Shown piece by piece: positions 17,267 through 25,913 of a stretch of 61,423 nt of DNA. Positions within the stretch are counted from its first letter, which is position 1, and each line of letters opens with the position of its first letter. The stretch is taken from NCBI GenBank assembly GCA_021272165.1, contig JAJSLK010000071.1, forward strand, positions 1 to 61,423, given 5' to 3'. This stretch comes from Methylacidiphilales bacterium. Its GTDB lineage: Bacteria > Verrucomicrobiota > Verrucomicrobiia > Methylacidiphilales > UBA1321. Both the position numbers and the translations under genes were made by a program. The notes under the pieces are model-generated. The model saw only the letters and a list, made by a program, of their open reading frames with translations. It made no database searches and was not told where the DNA came from.

Positions 17267-18460
17267 CTAGCCAATGTGAGGCACCGCTCCCAATTCACCG
17301 GATAGATACTTCTTCATCAGGCTGGGTTGGCGACGCAGGCCCTTGATATGCCGGGCACCATAAACGCCAGTTGGTTTCCCACTTCTTTTTTCTGTGAAAT
17401 AAACTTGTTCCTTTTCCATTTCATCCAAGATAGCAGGATTGTGGGCCGTAAAGAAAAGTTGAGCGCTTTTGGGATTGCGCTTTTGGTCGTAAAACCATCG
17501 AAATATCTCCGGCACAATTAACGGATGAATGTCGGTATCCAGTTCGTCAATGACAGCTACACCACCACAGTCTAGGACGAACTGAAGCAGGGGAAAAATT
17601 TCGATAAAACGGCGAGTTCCCATCGATTCCTGCCCCAAGACGATGTCACAGTCTAGTCCCTCGTGTTTGAACATTGCGATAGGGCCAGGCTGGGCTGGCT
17701 GCACTTTCATCTCCAGCAAGCCAAGGTCCAAACGGCTTAGCTCCTGATTGAGCCCCTTCAGATATTCAGGGCGTTGGGCGTAATAGCTTAGTGCATAGGC
17801 GATAGTTCCCTGCGCCTTTTCCAGCCCTTGAATATTGGACTGCAACCCCACGAGCCAGTGAATAAGATCGGCTGAAAACTTATGGTTGTGTTGAGCCAGA
17901 GTCGAAATGACACTGGAATTTGAGCGAACACTTCGTACGCGCGGATCGCCCGGTGTTATTCCATATTCGCTTCCAAATTGAAACTCCTGCCCCTTGCGCT
18001 CGAATATCCTCCGGAACCTGTCTTTTGGTGCATAGCTGAGCGACTCATATTCGACACTCTTGCCAAACCTCGCGGCTTCATGTCCGATATGTAACTCGTA
18101 GCGAAATAATCCTGCTTCGCCATCGTTTTGAAGTTGGCTGTCAAATTCCACTAAAATTTTCGACGGACGGTCCCACCACTTAGTACTCGCATATGGATTG
18201 AACAAAGGAATCTGGTTGTTGGCGGGAATAGTGAAGCTGTGCTGGACGAACCATGCGGTTGTGGTAATTGCCCGCAGTACGGTCGATTTACCTGAGGCGT
18301 TCGGTCCGTATAATCCGACAATCAAGGGCAGGCGACTGTCCGGACGACCAGGAGCATTCCTAAAGCAAGGGAGGTTAGGGGTGTTTTCCGGCACCTCTAG
18401 TTTCAGTTCCTGGTGATCTGCTACTGAAAAGAAGTTCTCAATCGAGACTCTGTAGATCAT
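17267..18460 (-). CDS. RloA-like AAA/ABC-type ATPase (defence module, gene 1)
   Basis: A 397-residue SMC/OLD-like ATPase. It starts with IYRVSIENFFSVADHQEL, followed by Walker A GLYGPNASGKST near residue 55. Walker B is VAVIDELDTDIHP near 305, and the H-loop is FFTAHNPAILD near 345. A 230-residue insert lies between the nucleotide motifs. Such ATPases act as phage-triggered sensors paired with TOPRIM effectors (AbiL, PARIS, Gabija-like logic). The partner is directly downstream. Composition is AT-richer than the flanking genes, suggesting acquisition by transfer. Confidence 0.85.
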   Translation of the reverse strand: MIYRVSIENFFSVADHQELKLEVPENTPNLPCFRNAPGRPDSRLPLIVGLYGPNASGKSTVLRAITTTAWFVQHSFTIPANNQIPLFNPYASTKWWDRPSKILVEFDSQLQNDGEAGLFRYELHIGHEAARFGKSVEYESLSYAPKDRFRRIFERKGQEFQFGSEYGITPGDPRVRSVRSNSSVISTLAQHNHKFSADLIHWLVGLQSNIQGLEKAQGTIAYALSYYAQRPEYLKGLNQELSRLDLGLLEMKVQPAQPGPIAMFKHEGLDCDIVLGQESMGTRRFIEIFPLLQFVLDCGGVAVIDELDTDIHPLIVPEIFRWFYDQKRNPKSAQLFFTAHNPAILDEMEKEQVYFTEKRSGKPTGVYGARHIKGLRRQPSLMKKYLSGELGAVPHIG

Positions 18461-18521
18461 TTTGAGCTAACATTGCATTTTTTATGTCAAAAATCAATTT
18501 AAATTTGTTAGTTAAGGCGCA

Positions 18522-19922
18522 TCAGGTGGAGGCCTCAAAAGCCTGGGCAAGCTGATCGAGGGCGAAATCGATTTCGGATTCGGTGATGACGAAGGGCGGG
18601 GTGAAGGAGAGGACGTTCTGATGGACGCCGCCGCTGAGGATGATGACGCCGCGGGCGAGCATGGCTTCGACGAGGCGCCCGGCGAGCGCGGGATCGGGGC
18701 GGCCTTCTGCGTCGAGAAGTTCGATGCCTTGCATGAGGCCGAGGCCGCGGATGGGGCCCCATTTTGGAGACGCGGATTGGAGCTGGCGGAGCCCGGCGCG
18801 GAGATGATTGCCGAGTTTCGTGGTGCGCTCGCTCCAGGGTTCGGCTTCGAGAAGTTCGAGCGATTGGAGCGCCATGCGACAGCCGAGGGGATTGCCGAGG
18901 AAAGTGCTGGTGTGCAGGGCTTCGCCGGTCGATTCGGGCCAGGCGTTGTCCATGACTTGGGCCCTGCCGACGCAGGCAGCGAGGGGAAAGCCGCCGGTGA
19001 GGGCCTTGCCGAGGCAGATGAGGTCGGGCTGGGCATCCCAGTGATCGCAGGCGAAACGACGGCCGGTGCGATGAAAGCCGGTGTAAATTTCGTCGAAGAT
19101 GAGGAGGATGCGAAATTGGTCGGCGAGGGAGCGGAGAATGGGAAGGAGCCAGTCGGGCGGAACGATTTCGCCGCCGCGGCCCTGAATGGGCTCGACCAGG
19201 ATTGCGCCGATGGAGCCTTGGGCGAGGAGGCGTTCGGCGCGGCGAAGGAAGGTGTTCTGGCAGTCGGGGAGGCAGTTGTCCGGGTGACACGGGAGAGCGT
19301 CGAAGGGGCAGTGATGGCAGTCGGGGAAGGGAAGGAAGGTGGCGAAGTCGGCGAGCTGGGCGGAGAAGGGATCGCGGAAGAGATGCCGACCGGTGACGGT
19401 GAGGGCGCCGTAGCCGAGGCCGTGGTAACTGCCGGAGAAGGCGAGGACGCCCCGTTTTTTGGTGGCAAGCCAGGCGGTTTTGAGCGCGGCTTCGACGGCC
19501 TCGCTGCCGGAGTTGGTGAGAATGGTTTTGCCGGGCCCGAGATCCCACGATTCGAAAGTAAGTTGGGAAAGCTTTTGGCAGAGGGCGGCCTTTTCGGCGC
19601 TGGGATGAACATCGCCCATGGCGTGGTAGAGGCGGGTGACCTGATCCTGGACGGCATTGATCATGGGGCGGGGCGTATAGCCGAGGCTGGCGACGCCGAA
19701 GCCGCTGGTGAGATCGAGGAAGCGGTTGCCGTCGACGTCGAGGACGTTGGCCCCGTGGGCGCGTTCCCAGAAAATGGGGAAGCCGGGGGAGACGTAGGTG
19801 ATGTTGCGGGACTCGTGGGCGCGGAGGTCGGCGGCGAGCTGACGGGAGCGGGGACCGGGAACGGGCGTGACGAGTTGGGGCAGCACTAAAGAGGATTGTC
19901 CTCGGTTCCGGACACGCGGCAA
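18522..19922 (-). CDS. Class III PLP-dependent aminotransferase
   Basis: A 466-residue omega-aminotransferase of the acetylornithine/4-aminobutyrate type. NSGSEAVEAALKTAW and the SGSYHGLGYGALTVTG cofactor loop are present. So are IFDEIYTGFHRTGR and the PLP-binding lysine in LICLGKALTGGFPLAA. The insert DCHHCPFDALPCHPDNCLPDC near residues 195-215 carries five cysteines. Mammalian GABA aminotransferase binds [2Fe-2S] through CxxC in this region, so a metal site is possible but unproven. Substrate not assignable. The start may be TTG (19922) or GTG (19886). Confidence 0.85.
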   Translation of the reverse strand: MPRVRNRGQSSLVLPQLVTPVPGPRSRQLAADLRAHESRNITYVSPGFPIFWERAHGANVLDVDGNRFLDLTSGFGVASLGYTPRPMINAVQDQVTRLYHAMGDVHPSAEKAALCQKLSQLTFESWDLGPGKTILTNSGSEAVEAALKTAWLATKKRGVLAFSGSYHGLGYGALTVTGRHLFRDPFSAQLADFATFLPFPDCHHCPFDALPCHPDNCLPDCQNTFLRRAERLLAQGSIGAILVEPIQGRGGEIVPPDWLLPILRSLADQFRILLIFDEIYTGFHRTGRRFACDHWDAQPDLICLGKALTGGFPLAACVGRAQVMDNAWPESTGEALHTSTFLGNPLGCRMALQSLELLEAEPWSERTTKLGNHLRAGLRQLQSASPKWGPIRGLGLMQGIELLDAEGRPDPALAGRLVEAMLARGVIILSGGVHQNVLSFTPPFVITESEIDFALDQLAQAFEAST

Positions 19923-20057
19923 GTCGGGAGAGATGGGAACGGATCAGCTGCGAAAGAACACAAAGAGAACAAAGTGTTGGGAATTAAGGGAAACTTTCGC
20001 ACGAAGAACACGGATTGGGTGATGAACCTATTTGCGAAAAAATTCATTAATAAGCGA

Positions 20058-20146
20058 TCCGTCATTCCGAGCTTGTCGAGGGATCAGTTCCGCCTCCACT
20101 TTTACCACCAACTAAACTGATCCCTCGACAAGCTCGGGATGACGGA
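20058..20146. repeat. Long inverted repeat with 32-base arms
   Basis: Arms at 20058-20089 and 20115-20146 are complementary at 31 of 32 positions, separated by a 25-base loop. Each arm contains the core GATCCCTCGACAAGCTCG, related to the dispersed repeats at 21558 and 28534. As RNA it would form a very stable hairpin. It lies in the 310-base gap between the aminotransferase and the GT87-like gene. The rest of that gap (19923-20057) holds only short purine-rich tracts. Confidence 0.85.
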
Positions 20147-20231
20147 ATTTTGAAAGGGTATCGTCATCCTCAATGTTTACAGCTTGTTTAGGGCAGGGTC
20201 TTTTGCTTTGTTGTGCCTTCTTATCAACCGG

Positions 20232-21566
20232 ATGAAATCATTGAGAGCGGCCCTCATCCTTTTTCGGGACGAAATTTGGCGGCCGCACCGGACCTGGGTG
20301 CTGGTTTTCCTTTTTGTCTTCGCGGCGATGTGTGTGCTGCCGATTGACGAGACGGTGCGGCACGGAATTGGACCGAAGGATTATGGCACTTGGTGGAAAG
20401 TGGGTCTGGCGTCGCGCCATGGAGAGGCTCTTTACCCGGACAGTCTGGAGGAGAACCGCTTTAATTTTTTTTATCCGCCGGCCATCGCGCCGCTTTTTTA
20501 CGCGCCGCTTTCTTTTGGCGGCCCATTGTTCATGGTCGTGGTGCTTTGTCTTCTGAGCGGACTTGGTTATCTCGTGAGCCTGTTGCTGGGTCTCTATTTG
20601 GCGACGGGGAAGATCGGTGGGCATCCGGCCGTTTTGTATATCGTTCCATGGCTGATCGGACTGCCCTTCGCCTGGGACATTTATTTTCTGGGGCAGCTGA
20701 ACATGACGCTGCTGGCCGTGATGCTGTGGGGTTTTCTGGCCCTGCAGGAAAAGAGTTACAAGCTGGCCGGAGTACTGTTTGCCCTGTCGGCGGCGGCAAA
20801 GGCGTTTCCGTTCACGGTGATTTTCTATCTGATCTGGCGGAAGTATTACGCGGCCGCGATCTCCATGCTGGCGGCGCTGGCGGTGATCCTTCTCGTGCTG
20901 CCGGCGCCGATTCGCGGCTTTGACCGCAACCTGAATGAAATGCGGATCTGGTGCAACCGGATGCTGTTGCACAATTCGGGGGATGCCCTGGCGAACCAGC
21001 CCGACCGCGCCTTTCGCTTCGGCAACCAGACACTGATTTCGGTGGTGAACCGGTTGACGCGGCCGCTGCCGGTGGGTAAGGCAGTGGACAAGGACATGAC
21101 GGTAAACATCGTGAGCCTTTCGAGCAATGCCTCCTTCGCGATCGCGGGAATTATCGCCGGGGCGATGGGCCTGGCGTTCGTCCTGGCGATGTCCTACGGA
21201 AAGGCCGCGAGCACCATGGGAACGACGGCGAACACGCAGGCGATCGAGGCGGCGATCGTCCTGATTTTCATTGTCGTTTTTTCACCCAAGGCGGGTTCGT
21301 TTTACTATTGCTGGGTGATACCGGGCTATACGGTGGCGATTGCGGAGGCGCTCAGGTTTCCGAAAGGAAGCAGCGAGCGGCGCTGGATCGTCGGCGGATT
21401 AGTGTGCAGCCTGATCGTGCTGGCATCCGCGCTTTCTCAGGCATTCACGCGCGTGCCGCAAGGCATCGGGGTGACCATGTGGGGCGCGGTGCTGCTTTAT
21501 GTGGTGCTGGTGGGAATTCTCTGGAACCGGAAGCGGCAGGCCTTTCCTGAAGGAACAAATAGTTAG
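20232..21566 (+). CDS. GT87-like (DUF2029) membrane glycosyltransferase
   Basis: A polytopic membrane protein of 444 residues with about ten hydrophobic segments. The first periplasmic loop contains GPKDYGTWWKVGLASRHGEALYP and FNFFYPPAIAPLFYAP. This is the pattern of GT-C fold mannosyl- or arabinosyl-type transferases of family GT87, which use polyprenyl-phosphate sugars. The ATG at 20232 is preferred because the 16 codons upstream are not hydrophilic-basic and precede the usual start. Substrate unknown. The last 9 bases overlap the dispersed repeat at 21558. Confidence 0.72.
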   Translation: MKSLRAALILFRDEIWRPHRTWVLVFLFVFAAMCVLPIDETVRHGIGPKDYGTWWKVGLASRHGEALYPDSLEENRFNFFYPPAIAPLFYAPLSFGGPLFMVVVLCLLSGLGYLVSLLLGLYLATGKIGGHPAVLYIVPWLIGLPFAWDIYFLGQLNMTLLAVMLWGFLALQEKSYKLAGVLFALSAAAKAFPFTVIFYLIWRKYYAAAISMLAALAVILLVLPAPIRGFDRNLNEMRIWCNRMLLHNSGDALANQPDRAFRFGNQTLISVVNRLTRPLPVGKAVDKDMTVNIVSLSSNASFAIAGIIAGAMGLAFVLAMSYGKAASTMGTTANTQAIEAAIVLIFIVVFSPKAGSFYYCWVIPGYTVAIAEALRFPKGSSERRWIVGGLVCSLIVLASALSQAFTRVPQGIGVTMWGAVLLYVVLVGILWNRKRQAFPEGTNS

Positions 21567-21592
21567 AGATCCTTCGACAAGCTCAGGATGAC
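21558..21592 (+). repeat. 35-bp dispersed repeat, copy A
   Basis: The core ATCCTTCGACAAGCTCAGG and its flanks match 28534-28568 at 34 of 35 positions. Shorter forms of the same motif make up the arms at 20058-20146. It straddles the stop codon of the GT87-like gene, within the gap before the convergent pckG gene. Such motifs are scattered in many genomes; their role is unknown. Confidence 0.8.
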
Positions 21593-21648
21593 AGGCTCTT
21601 TAATGAGTCGCTGACGCGATGTGCCGCTGGATGGATACGTTTATGGTG

Positions 21649-23427
21649 TTACAGCCTCGAGATGAGGAGCTCGCGCTGGAAGAGGAGTTCCTTGGGGAGA
21701 TCGGAGTAGAGGCGGAAGAAGAGCTCGTCCTGGAGCAAGACTTCGCGTTTCCATTCCTCGAAATTGAGGGAGAGGGCTTCAGGAAGATTGGTCCGGTCGG
21801 TGTCGCTGAGGCCAGTGGAATCGATGTCGCTGGGGTCGGGCATCCAGCCGAGGGGTGATTCGTAGGCGGGGACGCGGCCGCGGCAGCGGTCGACGATCCA
21901 TTTGAGGACGCGCATGTTTTCGCCGTATCCGGGCCAGAGGAAAGAGCCATCCTTGGCCTTGCGAAACCAATTCACGCTGAAAATTTTTGGCGGGTTCTTG
22001 AGGAGCTTCCGCATCTTGAGCCAATGGGCGAAGTAATCGCCCATGTTGTAACCGCAGAAGGGGAGCATGGCCATGGGATCGCGGCGGACTTGGCCGAGAG
22101 TGCCGGCCGCGGCGGCGGTCATTTCGGAGCCCATGGTGGCGCCGACATAGACACCATGGATCCAGTTGAAGGCCTGAAAGACGAGGGGGAGGGTGGTGGC
22201 GCGGCGGCCACCGAAGATGAGGGCGCTGATGGGGACGCCATCGGGGTCGTTGGCTTCGGGGGCGAGAGCGGGATTGTTGGCCATCGGGGCGGCGAAGCGG
22301 CTGTTGGGATGGGCAGCTTTTTCGTTGGAGGCGGGAGTCCAGGGATTGCCCTTCCAGTCGAGACATTCCTTGGGCGGTTCGCCATCCTTGCCCTCCCACC
22401 AGACGTCGCCGTCGGGAGTGAGCGCGACGTTGGTGTAGATGGTATCCCGGGACATGGCCTGCATGGCATTGGGATTGGACTTGGAATTGGTACCGGGAAC
22501 GACGCCGAAATAACCGGCCTCGGGGTTGATGGCGCGAAGGCGTCCGTCGGGACCGGGCTTCATCCAGGCGATATCGTCGCCGACGGTGGTGATTTTCCAG
22601 CCGGAGAATTGTTTCGGCGGAATGAGCATGGCGAAATTGGTTTTGCCGCAGGAGCTGGGAAAAGCGGCGGCGACGTAGGTTTTTTCGCCATGGGGGGATT
22701 CGACACCGAGAATGAGCATGTGCTCGGCCATCCAGCCTTCGTCGCGGCCGAGGTAGGAGCCGAGGCGCAGGGCGAGGCATTTTTTTCCGAGGAGGACGTT
22801 TCCGCCATAGTTGGAGCCGACGGAGATGATGGCGTTGTCCTGGGGGAAGTGGGTGATGAAGCGGCGCCCGGGGTTAACGTCGAGCATGCTATGGAGGCCC
22901 TTGGTGTAAGTGCCGCCGGAGCCGAGCTGGTCCCAGGCGACCTGGCCCATGCGGGTCATGATGCGCATGCTGAGGACGACGTAAAGGGAGTCGGTGAGCT
23001 CAAGGCCGATCTTGGTCATGGGCGAGCCGGGTGGACCCATGAGGTAGGGGACGACGTACATGGTGCGGCCTTTCATGGCGCCGTGGCAGAGGTCGTAGAG
23101 CTTGCGGTACATATCGGCGGGGGCCATCCAGTTGTTGGTGGGGCCGGCCTCGTCCCTGGTTCGGGTGCAGATGTAGGTGCATTCCTCGACGCGGGCGACG
23201 TCATTGGGGTTGGAACGGTGGTAATAGCAGCCCGGGAGTTTTTCCTGGTTGAGGCGGATGAGGATTTTGGCGTCGACGGCCTGCTGGGTGAGGCGCTCCT
23301 TTTCCTCCTCGCTGCCGTCGCACCAGTGGATGCGGTCGGGCAGGCAGAGCCGGGCCATTTCGTCGACCCAGGCGATGACGCCAGGATGATCGGTGCGGGG
23401 GGCTGAGGCGGGAGCGGGGGCGCTCAT
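21649..23427 (-). CDS. pckG: Phosphoenolpyruvate carboxykinase (GTP)
   Basis: Catalyses GTP-dependent conversion of oxaloacetate to phosphoenolpyruvate, the entry step of gluconeogenesis. 592 residues, full length. The kinase loop is [15 protein letters not shown] (about residue 270) with the hyper-reactive cysteine. The metal site is [24 protein letters not shown], and the guanine pocket lies around [21 protein letters not shown] (about 500). N-terminal substrate motifs include [13 protein letters not shown]. It stands alone as a single-gene unit, convergent with the GT87-like gene. Confidence 0.97.
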   Translation of the reverse strand: MSAPAPASAPRTDHPGVIAWVDEMARLCLPDRIHWCDGSEEEKERLTQQAVDAKILIRLNQEKLPGCYYHRSNPNDVARVEECTYICTRTRDEAGPTNNWMAPADMYRKLYDLCHGAMKGRTMYVVPYLMGPPGSPMTKIGLELTDSLYVVLSMRIMTRMGQVAWDQLGSGGTYTKGLHSMLDVNPGRRFITHFPQDNAIISVGSNYGGNVLLGKKCLALRLGSYLGRDEGWMAEHMLILGVESPHGEKTYVAAAFPSSCGKTNFAMLIPPKQFSGWKITTVGDDIAWMKPGPDGRLRAINPEAGYFGVVPGTNSKSNPNAMQAMSRDTIYTNVALTPDGDVWWEGKDGEPPKECLDWKGNPWTPASNEKAAHPNSRFAAPMANNPALAPEANDPDGVPISALIFGGRRATTLPLVFQAFNWIHGVYVGATMGSEMTAAAAGTLGQVRRDPMAMLPFCGYNMGDYFAHWLKMRKLLKNPPKIFSVNWFRKAKDGSFLWPGYGENMRVLKWIVDRCRGRVPAYESPLGWMPDPSDIDSTGLSDTDRTNLPEALSLNFEEWKREVLLQDELFFRLYSDLPKELLFQRELLISRL

Positions 23428-23510
23428 GGATGGGAAAGGCTAAATTGAAGTTAAGGGTAAGCCAAGGCTGCGTTGCTTTACGTGGTGAATATGCTTTGCT
23501 TGCAGGTTCG

Positions 23511-24506
23511 ATGCCGGAATACCTGAAAATTTTGGGCAACGTCCTTCCGCTCTTTTTGCTGATGGGCGTGGGAGCGGTGGTGCGGCGTCAGGGCGTGCTG
23601 AATGAGCGGGCGGACCGGACGCTGCTGGATATGAGCGTTCATCTGCTGTTGCCGTGCCTGATCCTGGACCATGTGATGGCGAACGAGGCGTTGCGGCGCT
23701 ACGACAACCTGCTGTGGAGTCCTTTTCTCGGTTTTTTCACCACGGCGGCGAGCCTTGGGGTCGCGGCTGTGGCGGCGCGGTGGTGGGGGTTCGAGCACGA
23801 CGCGCAGCGGCGGACATTTGCGTTCGTGGTGGGGATTTGTAATTACGGGTACATTCCGGTGCCGCTGATCGACGTGCTGTACGGTGCCAACGCGTTGGGG
23901 GTGCTGTTTCTTTTCAACCTGGGGACGGAGACGGCGTTCTGGACGGTGGGATTTGGGATGTTCGAGCGGCGGTCGCTGTTGCTGGAGTGGCGGCGGGTAT
24001 TCACGTCGCCAGTGCGGGCGATCCTGCTGGGCGTGACGATCAATCTGGCGACGGCGTGGTTCGGGGTGCGGCTCGACGACGCAACCCTCAATTTGGTGGC
24101 ATGGGGCTGGCCGGTGAAGATGATCACGGACACGATTCATCTGGCGGGGCTGTGCGCGATTCCGCTGGCGTTGCTGTTGATCGGGGCGACGATGGCCGAT
24201 TTCTGGGCGAAATTCCGCTCGGACCACGGGGCCGGGGTGATGGCGTTGTCGATCGCGGTGCGGAACCTGATTTGCCCGGCGGGCTTTGTGTTGCTGGCGT
24301 GGCTGCTGCCGATTTCGCGGGAGTTGAAGGAGACGCTGGTGGTGCAGGCGGCGATGCCGGCGGGAGTTTTTACGCTGGTGCTGTCACGGCATCACGGCGG
24401 AAGCGTGCCGGTGGCGCTGCAGGTTATTTTTTCAACGTCGGCCGCCGCGCTGATCACGCTGCCGCTCTGGATTCATTTCGGGATCCAGCTGGCAGGAGTG
24501 AAGTGA
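23511..24506 (+). CDS. AEC-family transporter (auxin efflux carrier-like permease)
   Basis: A 331-residue permease with about ten hydrophobic helices in two halves. The sequence FFTTAASLGVAAVAARWW followed by RRTFAFVVGICNYGYIPVPLIDVLYG is the characteristic AEC N-terminal crossover (NxGYxPxPL). The C-terminal half has AVRNLICPAGFVLLAWLLP. Substrates of bacterial members are mostly unknown organic acids. The start at 23511 is chosen because the helix begins immediately after it; the upstream extension to 23430 is basic and unrelated. Confidence 0.85.
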   Translation: MPEYLKILGNVLPLFLLMGVGAVVRRQGVLNERADRTLLDMSVHLLLPCLILDHVMANEALRRYDNLLWSPFLGFFTTAASLGVAAVAARWWGFEHDAQRRTFAFVVGICNYGYIPVPLIDVLYGANALGVLFLFNLGTETAFWTVGFGMFERRSLLLEWRRVFTSPVRAILLGVTINLATAWFGVRLDDATLNLVAWGWPVKMITDTIHLAGLCAIPLALLLIGATMADFWAKFRSDHGAGVMALSIAVRNLICPAGFVLLAWLLPISRELKETLVVQAAMPAGVFTLVLSRHHGGSVPVALQVIFSTSAAALITLPLWIHFGIQLAGVK

Positions 24507-24510
24507 GTTG

Positions 24511-24729
24511 TCAACGAAACACGTCAACATCGAGACCGCTGCCTTCGATGATGCTTTTCAGGGTGCCAATCGGGATTGTCTTGGAACCATGAATAGGGAC
24601 GATGACCTGGCGCCCATTGGCATGACGCCATTTTTGATGGCTTCCTGATTATGCAATCAGGCTGAATCCGTTCCTGCGAAGCGTGCGGATGATTTCCTGC
24701 GCCTTCAGCACAGGATATTTGCGGCTCAC
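24511..24729 (-). pseudogene. hicA: hicA toxin with an internal stop codon
   Basis: Read from a GTG at 24729 that overlaps the hicB stop (GTGA), the 72-codon frame encodes a HicA RNA-binding toxin. Codon 27 (24651-24649) is TAA where the family normally has Gln or another polar residue before SGSH. Everything after it is in the same frame and intact: SGSHQKWRHANGRQVIVPIHG with the catalytic histidine, then GTLKSIIEGSGLDVD. One C-to-T change in CAA would explain it. The stop lies within a perfect palindrome (CCTGATTATGCAATCAGG, 24644-24661). Toxin should not be made unless read through. Confidence 0.85.
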
Positions 24730-24941
24730 GATACAGTCAGTTCAACCCATTTGGCGTTACGCCGTTTGGGAATGGGAGAGGGTTCAAACCATAGCTCCAA
24801 GGCCTCGCGGGCGTTGGCAATGGCTTCAGCTTCGGTATCGCCGGCGGAAGCGCAGCCCGGTAATTCCGGGAACACCGCCGACCAACGTCCGCTTTCCTTG
24901 TCATATTCGACAAGCAACCGGAGCTTAAGGTTTAGCTTCAC
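24726..24941 (-). CDS. hicB: HicB-like antitoxin
   Basis: A 71-residue protein with the HicB partial RNase H-like fold: LRLLVEYDKESGRWSAVFPELPGCASAGDTEAEAIANAREALELW. This is the standard HicB signature. No C-terminal DNA-binding domain is present, so it is the short form that neutralises HicA directly. It precedes hicA in the operon, the reverse of the E. coli order but common. It is intact although its toxin is broken. Confidence 0.88.
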   Translation of the reverse strand: MKLNLKLRLLVEYDKESGRWSAVFPELPGCASAGDTEAEAIANAREALELWFEPSPIPKRRNAKWVELTVS

Positions 24942-24980
24942 GACAAAAGTATAAGCCGAAGGGAGCCGGGTGCCAAATGA

Positions 24981-25913
24981 TTACCAGCCAAGCCAGCCCT
25001 TGATGGGGATGTCGAGGGCGAGGGCGGTGAGGACGAGGGGCAGATAGATGATCGAGGTGAGAAAGAGGATGCGCGCGCGGGTGAGATCGGTCTGGCGCAC
25101 GAAGCGGATCGCGGCGGCGATGAAGAGGAGCGAGAGAACTCCGGCGATAATCGCGTAAAAAATTCCGGCGTGGCCGATCCAGGCGGGAAGGAGGCTGACG
25201 GGGAGAAGGACGATCGCGGTGACGACGGCATGAATGGCGGTGCGGGAGCCAGTGCGATCGTGGGCGGAAACCATGCGGAGTCCTGCAGCTTGGTAATCGT
25301 CGCGGTACATCCAGGCAATGGCATAAAAATGGGGCAGTTGCCAGACGGCGAGAAGAGCGAAGAGGAGCCAGCCTTCGACATTGAGATGCCCGGTCGCGGC
25401 GGCGGTGCCGATGAGCGGGGGAAGTCCGCCGGGGATCGCGCCGATGAGCGTGTTGATTTCGGAGACGCGCTTGAGCGGGGTATAGATGAAAACGTAGATG
25501 ACGAGGGTGAGGGCCGAGAGAAGGGCGCTGAGGGCGTTGACGAAGAGGACAAGTTCGGCAAGGCCGATGACGCCAAGGACGATGCCGACGAGGATGGTTT
25601 CGCGGAGAGGCAGGCGGTGGGTGACAAAGGGGCGCTCGCGGGTACGGCGCATGAGGGCGTCGGTCTTGCGCTCGAGGGCCTGGTTGAGGATGGAGGAGCA
25701 GACAGCGACGAGGGTGGTGCCGATGAGGGTATGGATGAGCCTGGGCCAATCGAAGACGCCGTGGCTGGCGAGGGCGAAGCCTGCGAGCGTGGTGATCATG
25801 ACCATGACCGTGAGCCGGGCCTTGGTCAGCTCGGAGAGGTCGGAGGCGAGCGAGAGTTCTCCCGCGGCGGGGAGAGATCGTTCGGCCGGATTGGAAGTAC
25901 AGGTGGGATTCAC
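24981..25913 (-). CDS. ctaB: Protoheme IX farnesyltransferase (heme O synthase)
   Basis: Adds a farnesyl group to heme B to make heme O for terminal oxidases, in the inner membrane. 310 residues from a GTG that overlaps the ctaA stop (GTGA). UbiA-family motifs are ALERKTDALMRRTRERP (the NxxxDxxxxR-like Asp-rich site; here N is in SSILNQALERKTD) and the second acidic site YRDDYQAAGLRMVS. Eight or nine hydrophobic segments. Pairing with heme A synthase shows the pathway B to O to A. Confidence 0.92.
   Translation of the reverse strand: MNPTCTSNPAERSLPAAGELSLASDLSELTKARLTVMVMITTLAGFALASHGVFDWPRLIHTLIGTTLVAVCSSILNQALERKTDALMRRTRERPFVTHRLPLRETILVGIVLGVIGLAELVLFVNALSALLSALTLVIYVFIYTPLKRVSEINTLIGAIPGGLPPLIGTAAATGHLNVEGWLLFALLAVWQLPHFYAIAWMYRDDYQAAGLRMVSAHDRTGSRTAIHAVVTAIVLLPVSLLPAWIGHAGIFYAIIAGVLSLLFIAAAIRFVRQTDLTRARILFLTSIIYLPLVLTALALDIPIKGWLGW

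Noticed and set aside
18621-19889. 422-codon plus-strand frame
   Set aside because: Shadow of the class III aminotransferase; similar Gly/Ala/Glu-rich shadows occur over pckG (22024-23406), ctaB/ctaA (25170-27031) and dnaX (28880-30019).
24511-24729. hicA as a frameshift
   Set aside because: Codon-by-codon reading shows a single frame with one TAA, so it is a nonsense change rather than an indel.
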